64,000 nt of DNA. It comes from Branchiostoma belcheri. Its lineage: Eukaryota > Chordata > Leptocardii > Amphioxiformes > Branchiostomatidae. A program made the position numbers and the translations under genes. This document shows, piece by piece, positions 1-10,902 of the stretch (positions are counted from its first letter, which is position 1; every line of letters starts with the position of its first letter). Below the pieces are notes generated by a model. It searched no databases, had not been told where the DNA came from, and saw only the letters and a program-made list of their open reading frames with translations. The stretch is from positions 1,963,613 through 2,027,612 of the forward strand of contig NW_017803976.1 in assembly GCF_001625305.1 (NCBI RefSeq), in the 5' to 3' direction.

Positions 1-72
1 TCCCAAAACAGTAACCGTCGGTGGCATTCACCACGCCGTTCGTGATTTCTAATGTTTTATCACAGCAGATAC
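1..72 (-). CDS. Exon 3 (partial): second Sushi module
   Basis: The acceptor TTTCAG lies just before 72. In phase 1 the exon reads ICCDKTLEITNGVVNATD then GYCFG, parallel to the start of the exon at 705-526 (ICCD...NGQVNG...YCYG). It is therefore a second copy of the same six-Cys Sushi subtype and is cut by the window edge. Confidence 0.7.
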
Positions 73-2347
73 CTGAAAATGTATAGCGTTTTAATGAGCA
101 GTGTTAAAGGCTCTAAAATTAACAACAGTACATTATTTGGTATACTCTTCTTTCAGATGACAGGAAATGATAAACAAAGAAAGTCGAAAAAACAGAAAGG
201 TAACATTTGCAAAGGAAATGCTGTTTACCTTCACATGGTCTAGCCTAACAAACTGCTGCTTTGTTGATTCTTACTAAATCACATTCATATACTAGTATAT
301 CATGGCAGGATTTGTGGGAGGACCAGCTCCTCCAGCTCTGTATCGCTCCATAATGTAACCAAACACCACAGGATGTCTGCTGAAGCACCAGTTACCATGG
401 TGACAGACGTCTGGACCAGGTCATTGATCTTATATGTTTTGCGAAGACGGAGAAACAGATCAAAACTATATGCTTTCCTTCTGCAAAGTTAGACATAAAA
501 TGTTATTTCGGTAACGTTAACTCACGTTGGCAAGTCGGAAAGTTTCGGTCCCATCCTCTGTCTTGGCAGATCGCGAAGGATTCGGAGTTGCCGACAAGCT
601 CATATCCGGTGTCACAAGAAAACTGGACGGCGTTTCCATAGCAGTAGCTGTCGTTCCCATTGACTTGGCCGTTCAATATCCGTATGGCACTGTCACAGCA
701 GATCTCTGTGAATTAAAACATGAAAATAAATGCTGAGTTTGTTTATTTTCTTTATATCGATATCAATATCACAGCTGTTCTTTCATTCAAGATTCAAGGA
801 AAAAAGGATTTGCAATAAAGTCAACTATTCATACAAAGACCTGTGACTGTAAGGAAGCTGATATCATACATTCACATTACTATCATGAGAACCCCTGCTA
901 ATTGTCCTCAATTTCGTACATTCACTTATGCTTCTGGAATGCAAACAGACATCTTACCTTTGCCACAGTATGGGCCAGTCCAGCCGTCTTTGCAATCACA
1001 GGTACCCTCTGCCGGAGCGCAGTAACCGCGGCCGTGACACACCGTGTTTGTCCCGACGTGTTCCAATGCGACACCTTCCATGTGACTAGGGGAGCTACAG
1101 GTAGGGTTCCCATGAATTGTATTACGCAGACTTACCAAAGTCATTTGACCCTGCAATATACAGTCACACCGCCAGGGGTTCCCATATATAGCAAGGGTCA
1201 TCAGAGGAGGAAGACTTGTGATGCCAGCAGGCAGCATCTGTATGCTATTGCTAGACAGGTTTAACTTGGTCAGCCTGGTAAGATTGGAGAAAACTGTGGC
1301 TGGAAGAATCTCGATGCGATTGTTAGACAGGTCCAGTATTTGAACGCTAGTTTGAGTTGAAAATATCTCGTTGGTTAGATTCTGTATATCGTTGTTCTGG
1401 AGATAAAGCTCCTCCAGGCTGACGAGATGTGAGAAGACTCCGTCAGGGAGAACGCTGATGTTGTTGTTCTGCAGAGCAAGCTCCTCCAGGCTGGTGAGAT
1501 GTGAAAAGACTTCGTCAGGGAGAACGCGGATGTTGTTGTTCTCCAGATAAAGCACCTTCAGGCTGGTGAGATGTGAGAAGACACCGTCAGGGAGAACGCT
1601 GATGTCGTTGTTCTGCAGATAAAGCCGCCTCAGGCTGGTGAGATGTGAGAAGACTCCGTCAGGGAGAACGCGGATGTTGTTGTTCTGCAGATAAAGCCCC
1701 TCCAGGCTGGTGAGATGTGAGAAGACTCCGTCAGGGAGAACGCTGATGTTGTTGTTCTGCAGATAAAGCCACCTCAGACTGGTGAGATGTGAGAAGACTC
1801 CGTCAGGGAGAACGCTGATGTCGTTGTTCTGTAGATAAAGCGCCACCAGGCTGGTGAGATGTGAGAAGACTCCGTCAGGGAGAACGCTGATGTCGTTGTT
1901 CTGTAGATAAAGCCCCACCAGGCTGGTGAGATTTGAGAAGACTCCGTCAGGGAGAACGCTGATGTCGTTGTTCTGCAGATAAAGCCACTCCAGGATGGCG
2001 AGATGTGAGAAGACTACGCCAGGTAGAATACGGATGCCATTACTTTGCAGATGAAGCCGTTCCAGGCTGGTGAGAGCTGAGAAAGACGCATCAGTCAGGT
2101 TCTGGATGCTGTTGGACTGCAGGTAAAGAATAGTTGTCTCCAATGGTATGTTGGCGGGAACGTCTTTGAATCCCTTTTCGGCACAGCTAGCCCACCCGCC
2201 AATAGTACACCAACATTTCTCCGGACAGGCCGAGGCAGTCGTGATGACCCACAGGAGACCGAGGACACCGACTGCAGCAGATCGGCACGTCACGCGGCAC
2301 ATCTGCATGCTGCTGCTACTGCTGCAGGTATAACAAGAGTTCCGCAC
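1..2347 (-). CDS. LRR-EGF-Sushi receptor-like gene, 5' part (three exons seen, continues beyond window start)
   Basis: Assembled from exons 2347-958, 705-526 and 72-1 (partial), joined at GT-AG introns. Both junctions are phase 1 (1390 bp then 180 bp), so the frame stays open. The predicted order is signal peptide, LRRNT, 13 LRRs, LRRCT, EGF-like module and at least two Sushi/CCP modules. LRRs of this kind bind protein or glycan ligands outside the cell; EGF and CCP modules are typical of adhesion and complement-type proteins. No membrane segment is seen because the 3' end lies outside the window. Amphioxus has a large expanded set of LRR-containing immune-type genes, and this fits that group. 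A specific orthologue cannot be named. A TATA-like TTATATAA lies about 100 bp upstream of the ATG on the minus strand. Confidence 0.85.
526..705 (-). CDS. Exon 2: Sushi (CCP) module
   Basis: The acceptor TTCACAG lies just before 705 and the donor GTGAGT starts at 525. The exon is exactly 180 bp, phase 1-1, the usual design for a one-exon Sushi domain. The translation begins ICCDSAIRILNGQVNG and includes the hallmark FSCDTGYELVG, a late Trp in DRGW and a closing FPTC. It carries one more Cys pair (ICC, YCYG) than the basic four-Cys CCP fold. It is in frame with exon 1. Confidence 0.8.
958..2347 (-). CDS. Exon 1: signal peptide, LRRNT, 13 LRRs, LRRCT, EGF-like module
   Basis: The exon codes for 463 full codons. 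Residues 17-40 form a hydrophobic signal peptide ending in TTASA; M14 or M16 is as plausible a start as M1, because the first 13 residues are Ser/Cys-rich. LRRNT is residues 41-68 (CPEKCWC motif). LRRs of 24 residues run from about 70 to 381; LRR3-LRR10 follow the consensus LxxLYLQNNxIxVLPDGVF almost exactly. LRRCT begins at NPWRCDC (389-395). The EGF-like module (about 433-461) has the C-x-C-x-x-GWTG-x-x-C pattern. The donor is AAAG/GTAAGA at 958/957. Reading on past it gives nine intronic residues (KMSVCIPEA) and a stop at 926, which are not part of the protein. Confidence 0.88.
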
Positions 2348-2395
2348 ATCATACCTTCCTTCGCCAAATGTTGTAAACCCTTCCGGGGTAAATTA

Positions 2396-3330
2396 TACAT
2401 CTTTGCTCATTGATTTCGCAAATAAGAGCCTCATTTGCATGGATTATATAAGTTGATCATATTCTCCAACAAAAAAGGCTATTCTAGCACTTCCTCTTAA
2501 ATTATGCAAATGAGGTCATGATTTAAATAAATAATGTTTATTGATGTTCACCTTCACTTAACTTCCAAGTATGAAATTCCCAGCAGTTACTTCTATGAAA
2601 TTATAGCAATTTTCCCATTAACTATGCAAATTACATCTTTATTAACATAATCTATATCTTCAGATGTTGCTCGTACATATGTCACAAGTGTTTCATAGTC
2701 CTTTTATCGAACAATTTAGAAAGCAAATATAATATACAATACAAAGGTATATATAATTTACTTATTAATTATGCAAATTAGCTCATGATTTGCATATTTT
2801 TTTATCTAATTATGTCAAGTAACACTTCAGCAACCTACATACCAAAAACCACGACAATCCGTCAACCGGTTCTTGAGTTATCCTCCTTCGAAGATTTTCG
2901 TACAAATGCGTCTGTAGTTTTAGAGCAAGCTGCTAGGGAAACCAAACTCATTTAACTTCTTCCCTAGCCAAAGAGCTATTTACCAGCCAAAATTCATGAC
3001 CCTAGCATGTCCAGATCATGAGATATCAAAACCGGAAGTTCTACTACAGTACCAACAAAAGTCGCCAAGACCTACCCACCTACCAAGTTTCATGACAATG
3101 CATTTAATCAAAGCTTCTTGAGTTGTGCTGTTTAAAACAAACAAACAAACACTTGAACAGACAGACGGACAATCATCATCATTTAGACGGACAAACGGTA
3201 CTGAAAACATAACATTCTTTGCGAAGGTAATAACACCCGGTGTGAGCACGTCCGCAGAACGTACTGCACATGCGCGAAACCAGAACTGTTCACGGTTTTC
3301 GTTGGATTTTTGATCAACGTCAATTTTTAT
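2396..3330 (+). repeat. Dispersed AT-rich repeat, then partial Mutator-like MITE arm
   Basis: The part around 2820-3240 (including CGACAATCCGTCAACCGGTT, GAGATATCAAAACCGGAAGT and a terminal TTTGCGAAGGTAATAAC) recurs at 16545-16720, 18140-18520 and, inverted, at 30745-31085. It is a non-coding interspersed family. From about 3245 a single arm of the 9-bp-duplication MITE (CAGAACGTACTGCACATGCG) follows and stops near 3330 without its partner. Confidence 0.6.
2433..2795. promoter_or_regulatory. Cluster of five octamer (ATGCAAAT) motifs and a TATA-like site upstream of the LRR gene
   Basis: Exact ATGCAAAT octamers, on either strand, occur at 2433-2440, 2504-2511, 2624-2631, 2771-2778 and 2788-2795, all within 450 bp of the LRR gene start. 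TTATATAA (minus strand, about 2444-2451) could serve as a TATA box. Octamers bind POU factors. The stretch also looks like a dispersed AT-rich repeat, since a similar TTTGCAT-containing piece occurs near 18130, so the cluster may be repeat-derived rather than selected. Confidence 0.3.
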
Positions 3331-3429
3331 AGCCGACGTTAATTTTAATTCCCCCCCCCCCTAAAAAAAAGAAAGAAAGAAATTCCGCTTCCTGTAACTT
3401 TGACCGAGAGTGCCGCAAATCGTAAGATC

Positions 3430-3870
3430 GATGTAAACCCGTAACGCGAAATATGAGCACAAGAAACAGGACAATTGCTGTTCCACTAATTTAGTGCTGT
3501 TTAGCGCAGGAAAAACTAGCCGCTTCTTGACACAGGCCTCTGATGCAATTTAAAGGCGACAAAACAAGAAATATCGTGGATAAGGAAATCTGTTTGAGAT
3601 TTACGTCACGAAAAACAAGGAAACGGAGGTAAGGGCTGCTGCTGACACGAGAATCGTGCTGAAATGAGGAAGCATCGTAGCAACAACAGACTTCAAATCG
3701 TTGACAGAATCAGAAATGACGTCGTCTTATCATCTGTATGAAACCTGTACACACAGGTAAAGCCGCTGCTTGATACAGGCATCTGATGCGGCAAGGCGGC
3801 AAAACAAGAAATGTCCTGGATAAGGAAATCTGTTTGAGACTTACTACCTGACTGATATATACTACCATTT
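3430..3870 (+). repeat. 3' part of complex repeat unit 0 (interrupted by LINE)
   Basis: This stretch (GGATAAGGAAATCTGTTTGA at about 3578 and 3818, plus the GACTTCAAATCGTTGACAGA block) matches 9010-9346 and 12590-13076. It breaks at CTACCATTT (3862-3870), where the LINE 3' tail begins, and resumes at 7808. Confidence 0.75.
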
Positions 3871-4165
3871 TTTTTTTAAGTTAAAATCTTTATTCAAATC
3901 AATATATACAATATACAAAACCCATTCTGTGTACAATTCTGGTACTACTATGGCACTACTCTGTCTACAATATTCTTTTTGATGGACATACAATCATATC
4001 TACGGTACTTTAACATGTCCCGAATAAAAAGCGGTCAGCAGTCTATTTGAAGTGGCTTAAAGAAACGGAACATATTTTGAGCTGTTGTTGAGATTTACAT
4101 AGTACATTCTCCTGAAAGTTTATCAATCCAGTTCTGTAATAATTGTACATGTGATTCGGTATTTG

Positions 4166-5466
4166 TTAATGTTTTTCGATCTTAAATTTTTCCATACATT
4201 CTCTGACAAATAAATTAAAACAATCTATTCTGTTGTAGTAATTTTTATCTTTGTATAATGCCCAACTCTTAAAAATTACATGTAGTGCTATGGCTATGGT
4301 ATGATTTGCGATTCTGTCTATATATGTATTTCTTGAAATTCCCAGTATACATGTTTTAAAGTCCATATCAATATCAGTTATACTACTTAACAAATTTTTT
4401 ACCCTTTCCCAGAAGCTGTTTACTCTTTTACATCTAAAGAACATGTGTTCGTCGTCTTCTATTTTCATACATATCATACATAAAGGTGAATTTATTATTT
4501 TCCATTTGAAAAGATTTTTGTTGTTCGGGAGTATTCTGTGCAAAAGTTTGAACATGAAATTTGATAGTTTTCTTTCTGTTGTGAGATTGACCGTTCTGTC
4601 TTTCCACGGGATTTGAAAGACTGCTGGATCAATTTGAAATTTATTTGTCCAAATATTTTCCACCTGTGATTTCTGAATTTTGTCTGAAATTATCATCTTG
4701 TAAAGATATTTACAAGTGTATTTGGTAAAATCAAAATTTTGCACCGTTACCGGTCTTGACTCATGTTCTCTTTTCAACAGCAATAGCCAGCTTTTGGGAA
4801 TAGCGTTTTTTATCATGTAAATTTCGCTTAGCCAGTTAGTACGATCTTGTAATTTGTTGAGTATACAATTCTCATTTATACAGAGGTTGTCGTCCAGCAA
4901 GTCATCTATGTATATGATATTTGAGTGTATCCATTTTTTGAAAAACAAAGATCTTCTTTTTTGTTGTCCTTGTGTATTTACAATAAATCGTGATCCCCAC
5001 AATATGTGGCTTTTAACCTCATGTGCAGTCTCAGGTTCTGACACATCTCCTCCTCCTGCCTTGTGCCAACCTAAAATGACATGTTGATAGAATAGTGGTA
5101 TAGTCTCCATGTTTGGACAGTTCAATCTATTTCTAAAATGCATTTTTATAATTAGAAATTTTCTCCCAAGCTATTAAGGTACAAACTTGGGAGGAGTTTC
5201 CAGTCACCAGAAGTGCCGTCCATCAAACGACGAATTAAACCAGCGTGTAGAGCTTGTATTTGTGATCTAACATCCAACATGTTTACTCCACCATTCTCGT
5301 AGTCTGATATCATTACAGATCGTTTTATCTTATCTCTTTTTCCAGACCAAAGAAAGTTGTAAAACAAACTATTGAGTTTAAGGATCGTTTCTTCAGGGAC
5401 AACAAGTGTAGTGGCACGGTAAATGATTTGTGACATTATCAGTGTTTTCAACACTGTCACTTCCAT
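4166..5466 (-). pseudogene. LINE ORF2 C-terminal region (two frame-shifted pieces)
   Basis: Pieces 5466-5152 (LKTLIMSQIIYRATTLVVP) and 5143-4166 follow the reverse transcriptase. The second contains the C-terminal zinc-binding type motif LCMICMKIEDDEHMFFRC. The 3' UTR runs to 3871. About 160 bp between the RT piece and 5466 codes in other frames. Confidence 0.75.
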
Positions 5467-5633
5467 AAAAGGTTAAGTTTTCTTATTTTTCCATATATAC
5501 AACATATTCTCTAATTTTTTTTACTTTTTCATCCCAATTCTTTTCATTACACTCTATCTTGTTATGTCCAAAGTATATACCTAGCGATTTAATAGGTTTG
5601 TTCGGAAAAGCAATTCCCCCTATTTCCTTTTTC

Positions 5634-6480
5634 CTAAATTTCCAACATCCCCACCCATATAGCTTGTGTTTTTCGGATGTTAAGCTCAGGTCCTGCTATT
5701 TTGCTGAATAATTGTAATGATTCAATAACTATGTATACAGACTTTTCATTCCCTAGCAATAGCGTAGTGTCATCTGCTACTTGTGATGTTTTCACTTCTT
5801 TTTCATCCTTACCGTCTGTTATAGTAATTCCCACAATATCTTTTTTTTGATTTATATAAAGTGCTAAAATTTCTGCTACGAAAAGAAATAATAATGCTGA
5901 TAGAGGGCACCCTTGTCGTACGCCTCTTTGTAAAAGAAAGAACTCTGACAGCCATCCATTGTTACTTACTGCACTGCTACATTTGTTATAAATAGTTCTT
6001 ACCCATTTTATGTAAGTATCTCCAAAATTGTATCTATTCAGCACCTTGAACAAAAAGTTCCATTCTATAGAATCATATGCCTTTTTGAAATCTAAAAATA
6101 ACAGTATACCGGGACTATTGACTTTCTCCGTGTACGTCATAATATCTAAAAGTAGTCTTATGTTTTGAGTAATACAGCGTCCCTTTATATATGCTGTTTG
6201 GTTTTCATTTATATGTTTTGGCAAAAGAGGTTTTAATCTATTTGCGAGTACATGGGTTAATATTTTGAAGTCAACATTCAACAAACTTACAGGTCTCCAA
6301 TTATCTAGGTTATCTTCCTCACCGCCCTTATGTAGCAGCTTGAGAATAGCCTTCTTATGTGATAACGACAATTCTCCTTTTTCCAATCCTTCCTTAATTG
6401 AATTTAACACTAATTGGCCTATAATGTCCCAAAAGTTTTGATAAAATTCAACGGTTAAGCCATCTGACCCCGGACTTTTA
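5634..6480 (-). pseudogene. LINE reverse transcriptase domain (broken)
   Basis: Reverse transcriptase motifs appear in order: SPGSDGLTVEFY (about 6475-6440), NWRPVSLLN, LFLDFKKAYDS (first catalytic Asp), RGVRQGCPLSALLF and QVADDTTLLL, with VADD at the active site instead of the usual Y/FADD. The frame ends after LNIRKTQAIW and resumes shifted (SLGIYFG). Confidence 0.88.
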
Positions 6481-6587
6481 TCAGGTTTTCATTTGTGTAA
6501 GAGCTTTTATAAATTCACTGTCAGTAAGTGTTTTATTTAAATGTGCATTTTCGTCTTCAGACAGGGTATCCGGTATGTTAATTCCTT

Positions 6588-7289
6588 CTAAAAAATGTCT
6601 GCCTCTTCGTCGGCCACCTGTTTAGATCTATACAAGTCTTCGTAGAATTCTTTGCAGTGTTGTAGTATCCCAGCTGTGTTTGTAAACAATTCCTTATTGG
6701 GTCCCGTTAACTTTGTGATGGTGTGCTTTTTACCATTACTCCGTTCTAGGTTTAAAAAAAGCTTTGTGGATTTTTCACCTTGCTCATAGTATCTAGTCCT
6801 TGATCGTATCCTTGCCCCAGTTGCTTTATCTTCATAAAATTTATCAAGTTGTTCCTTTGCCTGGTTATATCTTGTAATAATATCATCATAAGAATCTGTT
6901 TCTCCATTTATTTTTGTTTCAAGAACTGCAATATTTTCTTCGAGAGATCTAAGACATTTTGAACGACAAAGCGCTTTTCTTTTACTGTATTGTATTGTTC
7001 TTTCTTTTATGATTTTTTTACATAAATCCCAGTGCGTTCTATGGTCATACTGTTTACATCTCCCCTGCATACTTTTTATCGTTTGTGTTAAAAGCTTTCT
7101 ATAGTTCATGTCCTTACACAAACTATTGTTAAATCTCCACAGTCCTGGCCCTTTTTCGGCTTGTTTTGTGGTGATCTTTAGCATTACCGCTTGATGATCG
7201 GTGCGTACAGCAGGTCTAATGTCCGCACTGATCACTCTATTTCCAAACGATTTTTGGATCAGAAAGTAATCTAATCGACATGCCACCAT
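6588..7289 (-). pseudogene. LINE endonuclease C-terminus and linker (broken)
   Basis: The segment starts with MVACRLDYFLIQ and contains RTDHQAV, the Tx1-style end of the endonuclease fold (Asp-His pair). It continues into the Lys-rich linker with YYEQGEKSTKLFLNLE, a motif common in L1/Tx1-like ORF2 proteins. The next segment is shifted in frame. Confidence 0.75.
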
Positions 7290-7293
7290 GGGG

Positions 7294-7807
7294 TTATTTC
7301 TTCTCCAGGTGTATTGTCGTTTGCTGGGAAATGTCTCTCTCCATACATTCGTATACGTTAAAAATGTTACATATGTCTACAATTATTGTTCCTGGCTCAT
7401 TGTTATATGTGTTATGAGCAGTGGGGGGAGTTCTGTCCTTCTCCTTGTCTAGGATAGTATTCCAGTCCCCGCCTATAACTAACTTGTGTATGTTCATTTC
7501 GTGTAACCAAGTAATCAATTCTTTAAAGAAACAAGTTCTTTTAGATGGCTCATTTGGTGCATATATATTAATTAGTGTGAACATTTCGTCTTTGATTTTA
7601 CAGTTTACCAGGGTTTTTCTACCTACATTATCATTACTGACTTCTAGTTCAGTAACAGATATCCGGGGATTAAATAGTATACTAACTCCTCTACTTAGGT
7701 TTGTTCCGAAATTATGGTAACATTTTCCTCCCCACTCCCTGTTAACTAACTGTATCATATCGCTGGTAAAGTGTGTCTCTTGAAGTAAAACTATGTCTGC
7801 TTTTTGT
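7294..7807 (-). pseudogene. LINE endonuclease domain (N-terminal part, broken)
   Basis: APE-type endonuclease motifs are visible: KADIVLLQETH (catalytic Glu), LINIYAPN and VIGGDWN. The open frame extends upstream into MLRNGR, but those residues are encoded by the target duplication and flanking repeat, so it is a chimera. The frame is lost near 7335; the remaining endonuclease tail (RLDYFL, RTDH) continues in another frame below 7289. Confidence 0.8.
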
Positions 7808-8607
7808 CTACCATTTCTTAGCACATTTTCGTCATCCTTTGATAATTGAAGAGTTTAAAATAGCTTCAAAACAAGTTACGTGAGGAGTCCCTTTATCTCC
7901 GTGACATCGCATTTTTACCTCAAAGATATCTGTATGCTATGGGGTAGGATTTAGTTAACTTACTACATGAAAAGAATGACCAGAAAATAGACTTTGCTAC
8001 CCAGATTTGCCACCCTGAAATTGCATTGCATGCCTTAAAAGTCGTAGTCATGTTCGTCTTACAATTTTAGTTGCAACAAGCTAAGCCGTCTTCCATCGAG
8101 TGTGTCAAGGGCCATACGGGCTCTTTCACAGGCTCGTAGGGGTGTTGGATACATCGATACCCGGCATAGGCTTGTGCATTTTATATGAACTCTAGGGTAA
8201 CTTGAGGTAGGTTTAGGTCTTCGTCATGTCAAGAAAAAACAGAAGTCGAACTTGCTAAACAAATACGTAGACCAGAACCTGTCTACAGTCTCAGAAATGA
8301 CGACGTCATTTTCTTTGAATTCGTTCCTTCATTCTGTTTGACCGTAGGAAAGGTCATTTGTCTTCATGTTTTGTTTGATGTTTAACAGCGTCTCTCAAGA
8401 AATTGGAATGTAAGAAAGTCAATGTTAACTGTAAGATACTTTCCCCCGATAGTATGTGTTATGTCAAGAAGAGGAACAGAAATTGTGCTCTGCTATTATG
8501 TGTTATGTCAAAAAGAGGAACAGAAATTGTGCTCTGAGTATGTCCGGCAAGACATCCGGTGATAAGAGCAGTCGCCGTGACGACTTCCTACAAGTTTGGG
8601 GGATAGT

Positions 8608-8932
8608 CCCCGACAGGGTACAAGTATATCGGGGGAATGCGTCGTGTTGTACGACACATCCCCGACAGGGTACAAGTATATCGGGGGAATGCGTCGTGTT
8701 GTACGACACATCCCCGACAGGGTACAAGTATATCGGGGGAATGCGCGTGTTGTACGACACATCCTCGACAGGGTACAAGTATATCGGGAGAATGCGTCGT
8801 GTTGTACGACATTTTTCCGACAGGGTATATCAGGGAATGCGTGGTGTTGTACGACACATCCCCGACAGGGTACAAGTATATCGGGGGAATGTGTCGTGTT
8901 GTTCGACACATCCCCGACAGAGTATGTTGGGA
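8608..8932 (+). repeat. 52-bp minisatellite inside repeat unit 1 (about 6.5 copies)
   Basis: Copies start with CCCCGACAGGGTACAAGTAT at 8608, 8660, 8712, about 8763, about 8813, 8860 and 8911 (partial). Each unit contains two potential hairpins, CCCCGA/TCGGGG and GTCGT/ACGAC. Confidence 0.92.
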
Positions 8933-10902
8933 GTAATGAGTTATTATTCGAACAGGTAGCGCCGGATGCCGAAAAGTTAGTACCCAGAAGAATTAAGCTT
9001 ACGGAAACGAAATTCCTGATACAGGCATCTGATGCTATTTTAAGGCGGCAAAACAAGAAATATCGTGGATAAGGAAATCTGTTTCAGATTTACTTCACGA
9101 AAAACAAGGAAACGGAGGTAAGGGCTGCTGCTGACACGAGAATCGTGTTGAAATGAGGAAGCATCGTAGCAACAACAGACTTCAAATCGTTGACAGAATC
9201 AGAAATGACGTCGTCTTATCATCTGTATGAAACCTGTACACACAGGTAAAGCCGCTGCTTGATACAGGCATCTGATGCGGCAAGGCGGCAAAACAAGAAA
9301 TGTCCTGGATAAGGAAATCTGTTTGAGACTTACTGATATTTACTACCATTTCTTAGCACATTTTCGTCATCCTTTAATACTTGAAGCGTTTAAAATAGCT
9401 TCAAAACAGGTAATGTGAGGGGTCCCTTTATTATTTTGGTACCACACATAGATAGCTAGTACAAACCTACGATACAAAACAAGTCCGTTTTCCCTGAGCT
9501 ACATTTCATGTTTGCCTCACAGATATCTGTATGCTATATATTGGATAGGATTGATTCAACTTACTACATGAAAAGTTTGACCAGAAAATTGACTTTGCCA
9601 CCCAGATTTGCCACCCTGAAATTGCATTGCATGCCTTAAAAGTCGTAGTCATGTTCGTCTTACAATTTTTGTTGCAACAAGCCAACCTGTCTTCCATCTA
9701 GTCTTTTAAGGGCCATACGGGCTCTTTCACAGGCTCGTGGGGTGTTGGACACATCGATATCCGGCATAGGCTTGTACACTGTATATGAACTCTAGGGTAG
9801 CTTGAGGTAGGTTTAGTTCTCTGTCATGTCAAGAAAAAACAAAAGTCGAACTTGTTAAACAAATACGTAGGCCAGAACCTGTCTAGTCTCAGAAATGGCG
9901 ACGCAGTTTTCTTCGAATTCGTTCCTTCATTCTGTTTGACCGTAGGAAAGGTCATTTGTCTCCATGTTTTGTTTGATATTTAACAGCGTCTCTCAAGAAA
10001 TTGGAATGTAAGAAAGTCAATGTTAACTGTATACGTAAGATACTTTCCCCCGATAGTATGTGTTATGTCAAGAAGAGAAACAGAAATTTTGCTCTGAGTA
10101 TGTCCGGCAAGAAATTCGGTGATAAGAGCAGTCGCCGTGACGACTTCCTACAAGTTTGGAGATAGTCCCCGACAGGGTACAACTATATCGGGGAATGTGT
10201 CGTGTTGTCGTGAGGCATCTGATGCAATTTCAAGGCGGCAAAACAAGAAATGTCCTGGATAAGGAAATCTGTTTGATATTGACTGATATTTACTACCATT
10301 TCTTTGCACATTTTCGCCATCCTTTAGGTAGCTAGTACAAACCTACGATACGAAACAAGTCCGTTTTCCCTGAGCTACATTTCATTTTTGCCTCACGGAT
10401 ATCTGTATGCTATATATTGGATAGGTTTGATTCAACTTACTACATGAAAAGAATGACCAGAAAATAGACTTTGCCACCCAGATTTGCCACCCTAAAATTG
10501 CATTGCATGCCTTAAAAGTCGTAGTCATGTTCGTCTTACAATTTTTGTTGCAACAAGCTAACCTGTCTTTCATCGAGTGTGTCATGGGCCATACGGGCTC
10601 TTTCACAGGCTCGTAGGGGTGTTGGATGCATCGATATCCGACATAGGCTTGTACGCTTTATATGAACTCTAGGGTAACTTGAGGTAGGTTTAGTTCTTCG
10701 TCATGTCAAGTAAAAACAGAAGTCGAACTTGTTAAACAAATACGTAGACCAGAACTTGTCTACAGTCTCAAAAATGACGACGTAGTTTTCTTCGAATTCG
10801 TTCCTTCATTCTGTTTGACCGTAGGAAAGGTCATTTGTCTCCATGTTTTGTTTGATGTTTTACAGCGTCTCTCAAGAAATTGGAATGTAAGAAAATGTTA
10901 AC

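Larger units (their letters stand above)
3871..7807 (-). mobile_element. 5'-truncated L1/Tx1-like LINE with 9-bp target duplication
   Basis: A non-LTR retrotransposon encoding an APE-type endonuclease and reverse transcriptase. Both ends are fixed by the direct repeat CTACCATTT (3862-3870 and 7808-7816), and the uninterrupted target can be read in the sister repeat copy at 9347. The 3' tail is a poly-T run on the plus strand (3871-3877). The 5' end is truncated just inside the endonuclease, so ORF1 and the first endonuclease motif are missing. Its ORF2 is broken by several frameshifts, so this copy is dead. The clade is inferred from the motif style. Confidence 0.88.

Noticed and set aside
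301..430. Possible extra exon of the LRR gene (minus-strand Cys/Pro-containing frame GPDVCHHGNWCFSRHPVVFG)
   Set aside because: Adjacent stop codons, no convincing acceptor/donor pair in phase 1, and no match to the Sushi pattern. Could be an alternative terminal exon, but not supportable from sequence alone.
902..1264. Plus-strand frame of 120 residues
   Set aside because: Antisense to the LRRCT/EGF part of the LRR exon, which has clear domain motifs on the minus strand.
8608..8932. CRISPR-like array
   Set aside because: Units are directly adjacent tandem copies with no unique spacers, and the context is eukaryotic. The same applies to 42391-42640 and 38363-38493.
8456..9072. Several overlapping open frames of 90-180 residues on both strands
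   Set aside because: They run through the 52-bp minisatellite, whose units are open in many frames; the same pattern appears at 12259-12651 and 13765-14245. Repetitive Tyr/His/Gly-rich translations show no domain.
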